Of a DNA stretch of 64,000 nt, positions 1 through 9,884 are shown in pieces; the stretch's first letter is position 1; the number at the start of each line of letters is the position of its first letter. A program made the translations under genes and the position numbers. The DNA comes from an uncultured Eubacteriales bacterium (GTDB lineage: Bacteria; Bacillota; Clostridia; Peptostreptococcales; Anaerovoracaceae), in the NCBI GenBank assembly GCA_902773835.1, contig CACYFZ010000007.1:21592-85591 (forward strand), in the 5' to 3' direction. The notes beneath the pieces are model-generated. The model saw nothing but the letters and a program-made list of their open reading frames with translations. It did no database searches and was not told the DNA's origin.

Positions 1-1
1 T

Positions 2-2221
2 GATGCCAACTTCAAGGCACCTGATCCTATCAGTATGAATTGGAGCATAGCCAAGGCTAATCACAATATGCGCGAAGTATATTGGGATTACAGTGAGAAT
101 TTGTCTTATGACGGCACTCCTAAGAGGATTGAACTCAAGGGTGTACCTAAAGGAATTAAAGTAAATTACGTAGATAATGAGAAAACAGATGCGGGCACTT
201 ACACTGCCGTCGCACATTTTGAAGCTGAGACTGAAGATTTTAATGCTCCCGAGGATATGAGCTGCGTATGGACCATCGATAAAGGAGAGGTGGATATTCG
301 CAAACTCAGCTGGGATTATTCACAGCCGTTCAAATACAACGGAGAGAACAGAAGCGTTAAACTGAAAGGACTTTCGAACCTCCTGGAGGCCAAGTACAGC
401 GGAAATGAAGCTGTTGACAGCGGAAGCTATATGGCTGAGGCTGAACTCGTTCCGCTGGATCCGGCCAATTACAATACTCCTGCAATCGGAGGTTGTAAGT
501 GGGAGATTATTAAGGCTGACTACGACATGACCAATGCCAGATGGGAAGGAGACTTCGACAGCGAGTATGACGGGCGTCAACACGGTGTATACATCGAAGG
601 GCTTCCTGAGGGCCTAAAAGCGGTTTACAGCGGCAATGAAGCTACATCAGTAGGCGACTACGTAGCGTCGGCAGAACTTGCGGGAGACTATGACAACTAC
701 AATCCGGTAGAAATAGATGACTGCTCGTGGAAGATCAGAAAAGCCAGCTTCGATATGACCCATGTGGCATGGCAGGAGCAGAACGATTTCGTATATGACG
801 GTTCATCCAAACATGTAGAACTCGTCGGATTGCCTGAGGGCATCAAGCCTGTCTACAGTGACAACACCGCCACTGAAGTGGGGGACTATGAAGCAGCTGT
901 CAGCTTTGAATATGATGAGCATAATTATGAAGCGCCTGAATTCGGCAACTTCAAGTGGAATATCGCCAAAGCGGACATTCCTGTAAATATTGGCGAAGTT
1001 CACTGGAACTACAGCGGGCCGTTCGTATATGACGGTACGGAAAAGAGCGTAGCCCTGGCTCAGGCCGAAGAAAAACCAGGATTTTTCGAAAGACTGCGCG
1101 GCAAAGGCTCGGAGATTAAACTGGAGGGAGTGCCTGAAGGCTTCGATGTAGTTTATGAAGGAAATACCGCAACTGATGCGGGAGTGTATTATGCATCAGC
1201 TAAATTGGTCAGCAAGGACGGTTCCAATTACACAGAGACAGAACTGCCTCGTTGTAAATGGGAAATTGCCAAGGCGCCTATAGATATGATAGGAGTACAT
1301 TGGAACTATGAGACTCCGTTCTCATATGACGGAGAGGAAAAGAGCGTGGAACTCGTGGGCCTTCCTGAAAACGTTAAGGTCAGCTACAGTGACAATACAG
1401 CCAAGAATGCCGGAACTTATGAGGCCATGGCTGTTATCGAGGCGGCGGACCCTGCCAATTTTGAAGAGCCTAATCCTGTGGCAGGATGCTGGTGGCAGAT
1501 AGATAAGGCTGTCTATGATATGTCTGAGGCACGCTGGGTGTTTGATGAGGATCTCATATATAACGGTAAAGAGCACAAGGTAAGAGTAATCGGACTCCCT
1601 GACGGAGTCAGAGTAGCATCCTACGAGGGCAACAAAGAAGTGAATGCCGGCTCATACCTTGCAGAAGCCAATCTGAGATACCGAGACAAGAGCAATTATG
1701 AGGAGCCGATACTCCCTGAATGCAGATGGCGCATAGAAAAGAAAACCGTGGACGTGTCCGAGGTAAGGTGGGATTACGACGAAAGCAGCCTCATGGTATA
1801 CGACGGCAAGCCTAAGACGGTCAAGTTAATCGGAGTGCCGAAAGAGGTGGAAGTCATCTATATAGATAACAGCAAGATTAACGCCGGAACGTATACCGCA
1901 CGCGCCAAACTCAGTTATGACAGCAACAACTTTGAAGTGGCTGAGATACCTGATATAAAGTGGACAATTGAGAAAGCATCCTATAATACGGACAAAGTTC
2001 ACTGGACATATGATAAACCTTTCGAGTACGACGGTAAGAACAAGACCATAAGCCTGGTCGGTCTTCCGAGCTCGATAGACGTCAAATACAGAGACAATAA
2101 AGCTTCGAAAATCGGCACGTATACGGCCAAGGCTTATCTGACATATGACAGTGAAAACTACAAGGAGCCTGAGGTAGATGCCACGATTGACTGGAGCATT
2201 GTAAGAAAGCAGGAAGATTAG
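2..2221 (+). CDS. MBG-like repeat protein, 3' part (5' end outside window)
   Basis: The reading frame is open from base 2, and its first residues are the tail of a repeat (NFKAP then W.I.KA), so the gene starts upstream and the Met codon at 35 is internal. The visible part holds nine complete repeats of about 77 residues plus the tail of another. Each runs roughly I.KA..DM..V.W.Y..PF.YDG, then GLP.G..V.Y..N.A...G.Y.A.A, then NY..P......W.I. This pattern resembles the MBG/Ig-like beta repeats of bacterial surface proteins (family resemblance by eye). The fifth repeat carries an extra segment of about 20 residues. The C-terminus is short and charged, with no LPXTG motif or membrane helix, so any anchor or signal must lie upstream of the window. 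The stop codon overlaps the next gene's GTG by one base. Ligand and function are unknown. Confidence 0.75.
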   Translation, partial: DANFKAPDPISMNWSIAKANHNMREVYWDYSENLSYDGTPKRIELKGVPKGIKVNYVDNEKTDAGTYTAVAHFEAETEDFNAPEDMSCVWTIDKGEVDIRKLSWDYSQPFKYNGENRSVKLKGLSNLLEAKYSGNEAVDSGSYMAEAELVPLDPANYNTPAIGGCKWEIIKADYDMTNARWEGDFDSEYDGRQHGVYIEGLPEGLKAVYSGNEATSVGDYVASAELAGDYDNYNPVEIDDCSWKIRKASFDMTHVAWQEQNDFVYDGSSKHVELVGLPEGIKPVYSDNTATEVGDYEAAVSFEYDEHNYEAPEFGNFKWNIAKADIPVNIGEVHWNYSGPFVYDGTEKSVALAQAEEKPGFFERLRGKGSEIKLEGVPEGFDVVYEGNTATDAGVYYASAKLVSKDGSNYTETELPRCKWEIAKAPIDMIGVHWNYETPFSYDGEEKSVELVGLPENVKVSYSDNTAKNAGTYEAMAVIEAADPANFEEPNPVAGCWWQIDKAVYDMSEARWVFDEDLIYNGKEHKVRVIGLPDGVRVASYEGNKEVNAGSYLAEANLRYRDKSNYEEPILPECRWRIEKKTVDVSEVRWDYDESSLMVYDGKPKTVKLIGVPKEVEVIYIDNSKINAGTYTARAKLSYDSNNFEVAEIPDIKWTIEKASYNTDKVHWTYDKPFEYDGKNKTISLVGLPSSIDVKYRDNKASKIGTYTAKAYLTYDSENYKEPEVDATIDWSIVRKQED

Positions 2222-3486
2222 TGAACGGATATTTAATAGCTATAATAGCGCTTACGCTTTGCTCAACATTTTTCTCGTCTACAGAGACGGCTTTCAGCTC
2301 TGCCAATAAGATAAAACTTAAGAACATGGCGGCTGATGACAATAAAAGAGCAGCGCAGGCGCTCGCCCTTTGCGAAGACTTCGACAGACTTATTACTGCA
2401 GTCCTCGTAGGAAATACGATTTCAAATATCGTAATGACGGCGGTGGCCACGGTTTACGGAATTACAACATGGGGTGCCAGACTCGGCCCGACCATTGCGA
2501 CGGTTTTGGTTACCATCCTTATTTTGGTGCTCGGGGAGATTTCTCCTAAGATAATCGCCAGAGAATATGCGGAAGAGGTAGCTCTTTTTCTGACCCCTAT
2601 GGTCAGAGCTCTTATCTTCATACTGACTCCGCTTACATTTATCTTTAACGGCCTTAAAATCCTGCTGAAGAAGGTGTTCGGTAAAAATGAGGAGCCGGAA
2701 TTTTCAGAGGACGAACTCCTGACCATAGTCGAGGAGGCTGAGGCCGGCGGAGCCATAGGAGAAGAACAGAGCGAACTCATAGCTAATGCCATAGAGTTCA
2801 ACGACGTAGAGGCGATAGATATTCTTACTCCGAGAGTGGATATAGTTGCCATAGAACGAGGGACGCCTGTGGCTGAAATAAAGAAGGTGTTCAAGGAATC
2901 CGGTCTTTCCAGACTTCCCGTGTATGAGGATGATTTGGATAATATTATCGGAGTTCTGAACCACAAAGACTTCTACAACAACAGCGTAAGAAGCATGAAG
3001 GATGTCGAGAAACTGATAAAGCCTGTTGCATATGTGGCTGAAACACTCAAGGCGGCAGTTCTGCTCAAGAAGATGCAGGCCAAGAAAACACATATTGCGA
3101 TAGTGGTGGATGAGTACGGCGGAACCACCGGTCTTGTTACGATGGAAGACATTATCGAGGAGATCGTCGGAGACATATATGACGAACACGATGCTGTACA
3201 GAGTCGTGATGTAAGAAAGGCCGGAGAAGATACGTATATGGTGACGGGAGGAGCTAATCTCGAAGATTTCTTTGAGCTGTTCGGGGAGGAAATCGAAGAG
3301 GACGCCACCACCGTAAACGGATGGGTGATGATCGAATTGGATAGCCTGCCTAAAGCGGGAGATCAATTCGTTTATGAATCAAAGCATAAAATATTTACCG
3401 TTAAAGTAACCAAAGCGGATTCGAGACGAGCCCTTATGACTCGCATCCGTGTTGAGGATAAGCCTGAGGATGATGAGTTGTCCTGA
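2221..3486 (+). CDS. CNNM/CorC (HlyC) family membrane protein with CBS domains
   Basis: This 421-residue protein has the DUF21/CNNM membrane domain (about residues 1-180, several hydrophobic helices, SSTETAFSSAN near the start), a tandem CBS pair (about 200-320, with TPRVDIV and VDEYGGTTGLVTMEDIIEEIVGD split by the linker) and a C-terminal CorC_HlyC domain (about 335-415). Proteins of this family are linked to Mg2+ efflux and magnesium or cobalt homeostasis; the older name is hemolysin C-like. It starts at GTG, which overlaps the upstream stop codon (TAGTG) and is preceded by an AGGA sequence, so translation is probably coupled to the repeat protein. Family assignment is firm; the transported ion is inferred. 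Confidence 0.88.
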   Translation: MNGYLIAIIALTLCSTFFSSTETAFSSANKIKLKNMAADDNKRAAQALALCEDFDRLITAVLVGNTISNIVMTAVATVYGITTWGARLGPTIATVLVTILILVLGEISPKIIAREYAEEVALFLTPMVRALIFILTPLTFIFNGLKILLKKVFGKNEEPEFSEDELLTIVEEAEAGGAIGEEQSELIANAIEFNDVEAIDILTPRVDIVAIERGTPVAEIKKVFKESGLSRLPVYEDDLDNIIGVLNHKDFYNNSVRSMKDVEKLIKPVAYVAETLKAAVLLKKMQAKKTHIAIVVDEYGGTTGLVTMEDIIEEIVGDIYDEHDAVQSRDVRKAGEDTYMVTGGANLEDFFELFGEEIEEDATTVNGWVMIELDSLPKAGDQFVYESKHKIFTVKVTKADSRRALMTRIRVEDKPEDDELS

Positions 3487-3522
3487 CGGGCCCTAAAGTA
3501 AAACGAAAGGAAACTGTTTCTT

Positions 3523-6294
3523 ATGGGAATAATGGAAAAAATCTTCGGCGACCTTAATGTAAAAGAGGTTAAGAAGATAGAAAAAATCGTAGATGTAGTC
3601 GAATCATATGATGAGGCCATGCAGGCGCTCTCCGATGAGGAACTGCGTGCCAAGACAGATGAGTTCAGAGCACGTCTGAAAGAAGGAGAGACTCTGGATG
3701 ATATCCTGCCGGAGGCGTTTGCCGTCTGCCGTGAAGGCGCATGGAGAAGCCTCGGGATGAAACACTTCAGAGTTCAGCTTATCGGAGGAGTCGTTCTTCA
3801 TCAGGGAAGAATATCCGAGATGAAGACGGGTGAAGGTAAGACGCTCGTAGCTACATTGGCTGCATACCTGAACGCTCTCGACGGTCACGGTGTACACGTA
3901 GTTACTGTCAATGACTACCTGGCTAAGCGTGACGCGGAGTGGATGGGAAAGCTGTATACCTTCCTGGGCCTGACTGTAGGCTGCGTCATCCATGCCGTAG
4001 AGGGTGAGAAGAGACATGAGCAGTACATGGCGGATATTACATACGGAACCAATAACGAGTTCGGTTTTGATTATCTCAGAGATAACATGGTTACCTACAA
4101 AGAAGAGCTCACACAGCGTGAACTCAACTACGCCATCGTGGACGAGGTCGACTCCATCCTGATCGATGAAGCCCGTACACCGCTCATCATTTCCGGACGC
4201 GGCGTGGACTCAAGTTCCATGTACAGAAATGCCAATTCCTTCGTTAAGACCCTCACTGAAGAGAGAGATTATAAGATAGAGGAAAAGGACAATCAGATTG
4301 CGCTTACCGATGAGGGGGTTAAAGTCTGCGAGGAGTATTTTGATATCGAGAACTTCTCGGACCCTGACAATATGGAGCTCAACCATTACGTAAACCAGGC
4401 TCTTCGTGCCAACTACCTCATGAAGAGGGATGTTGATTACATCGTAAAGGACGGAGAGATTCTCATAGTTGATGAATTTACCGGACGTCTCATGTACGGA
4501 CGTAGGTTCTCGAACGGTCTGCATCAGGCCATAGAGGCCAAGGAGGGCGTAAAGGTCAGATCCGAATCAAAGACGCTCGCTACTATTACACTTCAGAACT
4601 ATTTCAGAATGTATAACAAACTGGCGGGCATGACCGGTACTGCCAAGACCGAGGAAGACGAATTCCGTGATATCTACAACATGGATGTAGTCGTAATTCC
4701 TACCAACAAGCCTGTCGTCAGAGACGACATGGACGATTCCGTATATGCTCACCAGAGCGGAAAGTATAAAGCAATAGTTGAGAAAGTCGTAAGCGCTCAT
4801 GAGAAAGGACAGCCTGTACTTGTAGGTACTATTTCAATTGAAATATCCGAACTCATATCAAGTATGCTGAAAAAGCGCGGTGTAAAACATAATGTGCTCA
4901 ATGCTAAGCACCACGAGCAGGAAGCCGAGATAGTTGCTGAGGCAGGACGCCTCGGGGCCGTTACCATCGCGACCAACATGGCCGGTCGTGGTACGGACAT
5001 CATCCTCGGCGGTAATCCTGAATTTGAAGCAAGAAAGCAGATGAAGAAAGAAGGATATACTCCGGAGCAGATTTCATTTGCCACCGGATTTGAGAAGTCC
5101 GATGATTCGGAAATGCTTGAAGCCAGAGAAAAATTCCATGAACTTCACGAATCCATCAAGGCTGAAAGAGCCCCTGAGCAGGAAAAGGTTAAGGAGATCG
5201 GAGGCCTATGCATCGTAGGTACGGAGCGTCATGAATCGAGACGTATAGACAATCAGCTCCGCGGACGTTCCGGTCGTCAGGGAGATCCGGGAACAACTCA
5301 GTTCTTTATTTCTCTCGAAGATGATCTTATGAGACTCTTCGGAGGAGAGAGAATGCAGAGCATATTGGAGAGAGTCGGCGTAGGGGATGACGAACCGCTT
5401 GAAGCCGGAATGCTAAGCCGCTCCATTGAGGGAGCGCAGAAGAAGGTGGAGGGTAAAAACTTCTCCATCCGTAAATACGTACTCCAGTACGATAATGTCA
5501 TGAATAAGCAGCGTGAGATTATCTACGATCAGAGACGAATGGTTCTGGACGGAGAGGATGTGTCCGAATACATCAAGAATATGACGTACGAGCTCATCGA
5601 CGGCATTATCGATCCTGTCGTTCTTGAGTCAAAGTATGCGGAAGAATGGGACATCAAGAGAATTACAGACGGTCTTGAGCAGATTACACCTGCCTTCAAA
5701 GGAAGACTCAAGGTCGATGATGAATATCTGGCAGGTCTCGAAGAAGAAAAACTCAGAGAGGATATCAAGAATATCTTTGATGAACTATACGCCGAGAAAG
5801 AGGCCGAAATCGGCACTGAGCAGATGAGAGAAGTTGAGCGAATGATTCTTCTCAGAGTCGTGGATAACCGATGGATGGATCACATCGATGCCATGGATCA
5901 GCTCAAAGACGGTATCGGGCTCAGAGGATACGGCCAGCAGGATCCGGCTGTTGCCTATGCGCAGGAGGGCTTCGCGATGTTCGAAGAACTCATTGCCGAC
6001 ATCAGAGAAGAGACTGTTAAATTCTGCTACAATGTAACCGTAACAACTAAGACTGAAAGAAGAAATGTCGTAAGCGGACAGACATCTGCTGCCAAGGAGG
6101 AGTATAAAGATGATACCCAGGCCCCTCCTCAGAAGGGCGGACGCGGAGGCGCTATGCCGGCTGCAGCCCCTAAGGCAGATAAGACCGGAAAGCAGGAAAC
6201 GGTAAGGCGTGATATGCCTAAGGTGGGAAGAAACGATCCTTGCCCATGCGGTTCCGGAAAGAAGTATAAGAACTGCTGCGGCCGCAACGCATAG
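3523..6294 (+). CDS. secA: Protein translocase subunit SecA
   Basis: SecA is the ATPase that pushes preproteins through SecYEG. The 923-residue length is normal. Residues 100-107 are the Walker A motif [28 protein letters not shown] follows as the DEAD-like Walker B region; the helicase motif [10 protein letters not shown], the scaffold and helical wing regions are present; the C-terminus carries the SEC-C zinc motif [18 protein letters not shown] lies about 12 bases before the chosen ATG; a second in-frame ATG nine bases downstream has a slightly different spacing and cannot be excluded. The gene follows the CNNM gene after 36 bases, so it may share its transcript. There is one copy in the window and no sign of a SecA2-type change. 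Confidence 0.97.
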   Translation: MGIMEKIFGDLNVKEVKKIEKIVDVVESYDEAMQALSDEELRAKTDEFRARLKEGETLDDILPEAFAVCREGAWRSLGMKHFRVQLIGGVVLHQGRISEMKTGEGKTLVATLAAYLNALDGHGVHVVTVNDYLAKRDAEWMGKLYTFLGLTVGCVIHAVEGEKRHEQYMADITYGTNNEFGFDYLRDNMVTYKEELTQRELNYAIVDEVDSILIDEARTPLIISGRGVDSSSMYRNANSFVKTLTEERDYKIEEKDNQIALTDEGVKVCEEYFDIENFSDPDNMELNHYVNQALRANYLMKRDVDYIVKDGEILIVDEFTGRLMYGRRFSNGLHQAIEAKEGVKVRSESKTLATITLQNYFRMYNKLAGMTGTAKTEEDEFRDIYNMDVVVIPTNKPVVRDDMDDSVYAHQSGKYKAIVEKVVSAHEKGQPVLVGTISIEISELISSMLKKRGVKHNVLNAKHHEQEAEIVAEAGRLGAVTIATNMAGRGTDIILGGNPEFEARKQMKKEGYTPEQISFATGFEKSDDSEMLEAREKFHELHESIKAERAPEQEKVKEIGGLCIVGTERHESRRIDNQLRGRSGRQGDPGTTQFFISLEDDLMRLFGGERMQSILERVGVGDDEPLEAGMLSRSIEGAQKKVEGKNFSIRKYVLQYDNVMNKQREIIYDQRRMVLDGEDVSEYIKNMTYELIDGIIDPVVLESKYAEEWDIKRITDGLEQITPAFKGRLKVDDEYLAGLEEEKLREDIKNIFDELYAEKEAEIGTEQMREVERMILLRVVDNRWMDHIDAMDQLKDGIGLRGYGQQDPAVAYAQEGFAMFEELIADIREETVKFCYNVTVTTKTERRNVVSGQTSAAKEEYKDDTQAPPQKGGRGGAMPAAAPKADKTGKQETVRRDMPKVGRNDPCPCGSGKKYKNCCGRNA

Positions 6295-6308
6295 AAAGAG
6301 GTGACAAG

Positions 6309-6590
6309 ATGCTCGGAATAATCATTGTAATAATACTTGTGATCGCTGCTTTTGTGCTCTTTGCTTACAATTCTCTTACAAAGGACAAGAATCGCATTGA
6401 GCTGGCGGAAATAGAACTCAAAAAGTATGAAGCGGAGGGAGATCCTAAGGATATAGACAATGCCAAGAAGTATTATGCTGCAGTCCTCAGGGACTACAAC
6501 ACAAAGGTTGAGAGTTTTCCTTTCAGCCTCGTGGCGGAACTGTTTAACTTCCCTAAGATGCACACTGAAAATTTTGATGAAGGTGAGTAA
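6309..6590 (+). CDS. Miniature LemA-like membrane protein
   Basis: This 93-residue protein begins with one hydrophobic helix (residues 2-22) and ends with the segment AKKYYAAVLRDYNTKVESFP, which matches the C-terminal part of LemA proteins (family pattern: Y-N-x-x-V/I in a helix followed by FP). LemA proteins are usually about 180 residues, so most of the central helical bundle is missing here while both ends are kept. An AGAGGTG ribosome site precedes the ATG. The next gene, a DUF2207 protein, begins one base after the stop codon; LemA and DUF2207 genes commonly travel together. The role is unknown; it may be a partner or assembly factor of the DUF2207 protein in the membrane. Confidence 0.65.
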   Translation: MLGIIIVIILVIAAFVLFAYNSLTKDKNRIELAEIELKKYEAEGDPKDIDNAKKYYAAVLRDYNTKVESFPFSLVAELFNFPKMHTENFDEGE

Positions 6591-6591
6591 A

Positions 6592-8502
6592 ATGACCAGG
6601 AATTCTCTTAAGTTGAGAATAGCGGCTACAGCCGGTATTTTGGCTCTGGTACTCTGCATGTTTCCTTTCGGAACATGGAAGGTTTCGGCTGCAGACAATA
6701 CCATGTACACCGAGGAATATAATGTGAAGGTGGACGTTTCCGAGGACAATTCCTATGTAATCAATGAGAACTTGGAAATGTATTATGTGACGCCTCATCA
6801 CGGAATATACAGATATATTCCTATGCAGGGTCAGATTATCAGCGACATAAGAGTGCCGAATTACGAATATGAAACCTACATGCAGAACGGTTATGAGGTT
6901 ATTAAAATCGGAAGCGGAAGTTATACCCTTACGGGATCGCATCCGTACAAAATAATGTACAGAATCGCGATGTTTGAGGACGGTAATACCGAGAAAGACA
7001 TGCTGCTTTTGAACCTCATCCCTACAGACTGGGAGACAGACATAGGAAGCAGCTACTGTGAGGTAGTGCTTCCGAAGGAGGCGGATCTCAGCAAAGCTGA
7101 AGTCTATTCCGGAACTTACGGAGCTACAGGCAATGAAGACAATGTAGTCATGGAGACATCAGCCGACGGAAAGGTGATTAAATTGTCCGCTAAAGATATA
7201 CCTGCGCATCACGGTATTACTCTTACCCTCGACTTACCTCAGGGTTATTGGGTAGGAGCACCTGAGTTCGGTAGTCTGAATTTCGGAAGCTCGCTTTTAT
7301 TCCTGCTCGGACCTGTAGGAGCCTTCCTCGCATGGTTCCTGTTCGGAAGAGATAAGCACCTGGTTAAGACTCTGGAGTTTTATCCTCCGGACAACCTGAC
7401 TCCGGGTGAGGTCGGATATATCGTCGACGGAAGAGCGGATAAAGAGGATGTTATTTCCAGCATAGTATATCTCGCGGATAAGGGATATATGGAGATAGAG
7501 GAAGAAGACAGAGGAAGCTTTAAGTTTGTATATGTACAGGAGCCGGGCTTTGATGAGCCGGACTATATACGCAGCGTATTCAGGGGGATATTCTCGGACG
7601 GGGAAGCCGTAAAATACAGCGATTCACTCGGCTCAACTTTCGGTCTCAAGTACAACCTGGCCAAAACTCAGCTGGCAGGGATGTTCTCCGGATACCGTGC
7701 GCTAATTCGACCTGAATCAAAGATGGCCAGAGCTATATGCATCGTAGCTGCAATTGTACCTGCCATGGCATATATGACCTGGGCGGCATCAAATGGTTCA
7801 GATACTTCGTTCGGCATGACTTGGTGTTCTCTGCACATCATCATTTCCGAACTCCTGCTTTGCTCCGCATACGATAGGATAAGAACATCTTCCAAGATAA
7901 AGACTATCCTCAAGAGCATCGGCGCCATATGGTTCTTTACCATGGGCATCGGAATGCTGCCTCTAACGACGGACGGCTTTACAATAGTGAGCAGACCGCT
8001 CGCAATTCTTATCGTATCAATGCTTCTGGTGGGCACGCTGATCTGCATGTTCTTCGCGGTAGTTGCCACATCAAGAACGGATGAATATACGGATCTTCTG
8101 GGTAAGGTTCTCGGCTTCAGAGATTTCGTTAAAACTGCGGAAGTCGACAAGCTGAACGAGCTCGTTGAACAGGATCCTGAATACTTCTACCACATCATGC
8201 CTTATGCATACGTATTCGGTCTGAGCAACAGGTGGATTAAGAAATTTGAAAATATTCCTGTCGTTACACCGCACTGGTATCGCGGCATCGGACGCATGGA
8301 CAGCTTCGATTACTATATGATGGGAAGAATGATGAGCGACTGCAACGCCAGCGTCGGAAACAATATCGTACTTCCTTCGGCTCCGTCAGGCAGCTTCGGA
8401 GGAGGCGACTTCGGTGGCGGCGGCTGGAGCGGCGGAGGCGGCTTCAGCGGAGGCGGATTCTCGGGCGGTGGCTCCGGCGGCGGCGGTGGCGGCGGCTGGT
8501 AG
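6592..8502 (+). CDS. DUF2207 family membrane protein with Gly-rich tail
   Basis: A 636-residue membrane protein. It has a signal peptide (hydrophobic stretch then VSA-A, about residues 10-33) and an extracellular DUF2207 domain (about 35-220) with the family signature of an E.Y.V.V.V....Y.INE start and HGIYRYIP. A transmembrane helix follows near residue 235, then a cytosolic part (EFYPPDNLTPGEVGYIVDG) and four further hydrophobic helices at about 380-500. The tail is almost pure Gly with Ser, Phe and Trp, typical of this family. I place the start at the ATG just after the LemA-like gene, because an earlier in-frame Met lies inside that gene and gives no signal peptide. Function is unknown; a role at the cell envelope is inferred. 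Confidence 0.85.
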   Translation: MTRNSLKLRIAATAGILALVLCMFPFGTWKVSAADNTMYTEEYNVKVDVSEDNSYVINENLEMYYVTPHHGIYRYIPMQGQIISDIRVPNYEYETYMQNGYEVIKIGSGSYTLTGSHPYKIMYRIAMFEDGNTEKDMLLLNLIPTDWETDIGSSYCEVVLPKEADLSKAEVYSGTYGATGNEDNVVMETSADGKVIKLSAKDIPAHHGITLTLDLPQGYWVGAPEFGSLNFGSSLLFLLGPVGAFLAWFLFGRDKHLVKTLEFYPPDNLTPGEVGYIVDGRADKEDVISSIVYLADKGYMEIEEEDRGSFKFVYVQEPGFDEPDYIRSVFRGIFSDGEAVKYSDSLGSTFGLKYNLAKTQLAGMFSGYRALIRPESKMARAICIVAAIVPAMAYMTWAASNGSDTSFGMTWCSLHIIISELLLCSAYDRIRTSSKIKTILKSIGAIWFFTMGIGMLPLTTDGFTIVSRPLAILIVSMLLVGTLICMFFAVVATSRTDEYTDLLGKVLGFRDFVKTAEVDKLNELVEQDPEYFYHIMPYAYVFGLSNRWIKKFENIPVVTPHWYRGIGRMDSFDYYMMGRMMSDCNASVGNNIVLPSAPSGSFGGGDFGGGGWSGGGGFSGGGFSGGGSGGGGGGGW

Positions 8503-8541
8503 ACGCTCGTAGCGGCACTATAAGAAAAAAGGATAAATACA

Positions 8542-9228
8542 ATGACAAGAAACAAGATATTAGTCTTCGGTGACAGCATTACATACGGACAGAGGGATCT
8601 CGAGATGGGCGGTTGGGTAAACCGCGTAAAGCTCGCCCTGGCGCATGACAACTCCATTACGAGTTGCCATGTGTTTAATATGGGAATATCGGGACAGAGC
8701 ACCAATGAGATACTTGAGCGTATGGACAGAGAATGTGCAGGACGCGTTCTGGATGATGCAAATAACATAATAGTTATCGCTGCAGGAATTAATGATTCTC
8801 AGATTATCAGCGGTAAGTTGGTTACCGAGGAAGACAGGTTCAGAAGCAATGTCAGAGAGCTCATTGATGTAGCTAAAGACTTTACGGATCAGATAATCTG
8901 GCTTGGACTCACACCTGTTGATGAAGAGCGCACCAATCCCGTTACATGGGACAAGACCAGAAGCTGGAATAATTCTCTGGTAGAAAAATATGACAATATT
9001 ATTTCGGAAATCTGCAAGGAGTGCTCTGTCAGATATGTATATGTTTTCGATCAGATAGATCCGGAGACCAACGAAGACGGCCTTCATCCGTCAGGCGTAG
9101 GCCATGCCGTACTGGCAGATGTAATGGAAAACGTTCTTATGAGTTATCTTAAGAAGGAATCAAAACTGGCAGCTATTAAAAATGAAGGGGGACTCTTAAA
9201 GAGAATCAAGAGTTTATTTAAGAAATAA
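8542..9228 (+). CDS. SGNH/GDSL-family hydrolase
   Basis: A 228-residue esterase-like protein of the SGNH fold. Block I is FGDSITYGQ near residue 8 (nucleophile Ser), block II contains the Gly of GISGQSTNEI, block III is AAGINDSQ (Asn), and block V is DGLHPSGVGH (Asp and His of the triad). There is no signal peptide, so it probably acts in the cytosol on an acyl or acetyl ester; the substrate cannot be read from the sequence. AAGGA sits nine bases before the ATG. The C-terminal 20 residues are Lys-rich and not part of the fold. It is followed closely by a HAD phosphatase. Confidence 0.85.
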   Translation: MTRNKILVFGDSITYGQRDLEMGGWVNRVKLALAHDNSITSCHVFNMGISGQSTNEILERMDRECAGRVLDDANNIIVIAAGINDSQIISGKLVTEEDRFRSNVRELIDVAKDFTDQIIWLGLTPVDEERTNPVTWDKTRSWNNSLVEKYDNIISEICKECSVRYVYVFDQIDPETNEDGLHPSGVGHAVLADVMENVLMSYLKKESKLAAIKNEGGLLKRIKSLFKK

Positions 9229-9233
9229 AAAAG

Positions 9234-9875
9234 ATGAAAAAGTATATTATTTGGGACTTTGACGGCACTATAGCCAACACCAACGACGTAATACTCGATT
9301 CGTGGCAGGCCACATTCAGACACTTCCTCGGACATGAGCTTCCCGTACAGGAGATAGAAGCGACTTTCGGAGAGACTTTGAAGTACAGCATCAGCCAAAA
9401 GATTCCGAATGCTGAATACGAAGAGGTCAGAGACTTTTACAGAGATTACCAGAATGCACACTGTCAGGGCAGAGTCTATGTCTTCCCCGGTGTCAGGGAA
9501 TTGCTCGAGCTGATGAGAGAAAAAGGATATAAGATAGGAGTGGCCACGTCGAGGACGGCGCACAGCTTTTGGAGGTACACCAGAGAACTGGGAATAGACC
9601 ATTATGTGGATGAACTGGTTTCGATGGAGGATGTAAAAAATCACAAACCTCATCCGGAATCGGTTACGGCACTTTTGGACAGGTTCGGAGGAACCCCGGA
9701 AGAAGCCATTATGATAGGTGATACCAAATACGACATCGGCTGTGCCAATGCGGCCGGAGTGGACAGCGTACTAATCGGCTGGAGCCATTACGTCGATGAA
9801 GAGTCGATGGCTGCAGACGGATATGTACCGACTTACCGCATAAAAGAACCGAGAGAATTATTAGACTTAATTTAA
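9234..9875 (+). CDS. HAD-superfamily hydrolase (phosphoglycolate phosphatase-like)
   Basis: The 213-residue sequence has the HAD motifs in order: WDFDGTIANT (motif I, nucleophile Asp), ATSR (motif II), a Lys in NHKPHPE (motif III) and IGDTKYDIGCANAAG (motif IV). The helical cap between motifs I and II marks subfamily IA, as in Gph and PpaX. It presumably dephosphorylates a small phosphometabolite in the cytosol; the exact substrate is not evident. The start lies five bases after the upstream stop codon and has only a weak ribosome site, so translation is probably coupled. prfB follows after nine bases. Confidence 0.85.
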   Translation: MKKYIIWDFDGTIANTNDVILDSWQATFRHFLGHELPVQEIEATFGETLKYSISQKIPNAEYEEVRDFYRDYQNAHCQGRVYVFPGVRELLELMREKGYKIGVATSRTAHSFWRYTRELGIDHYVDELVSMEDVKNHKPHPESVTALLDRFGGTPEEAIMIGDTKYDIGCANAAGVDSVLIGWSHYVDEESMAADGYVPTYRIKEPRELLDLI

Positions 9876-9884
9876 GGAGACAGA

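Noticed and set aside
6460..6591. Longer N-terminus for the DUF2207 protein
   Set aside because: The upstream Met lies inside the LemA-like gene in another frame; the ATG at 6592 gives a proper signal peptide.
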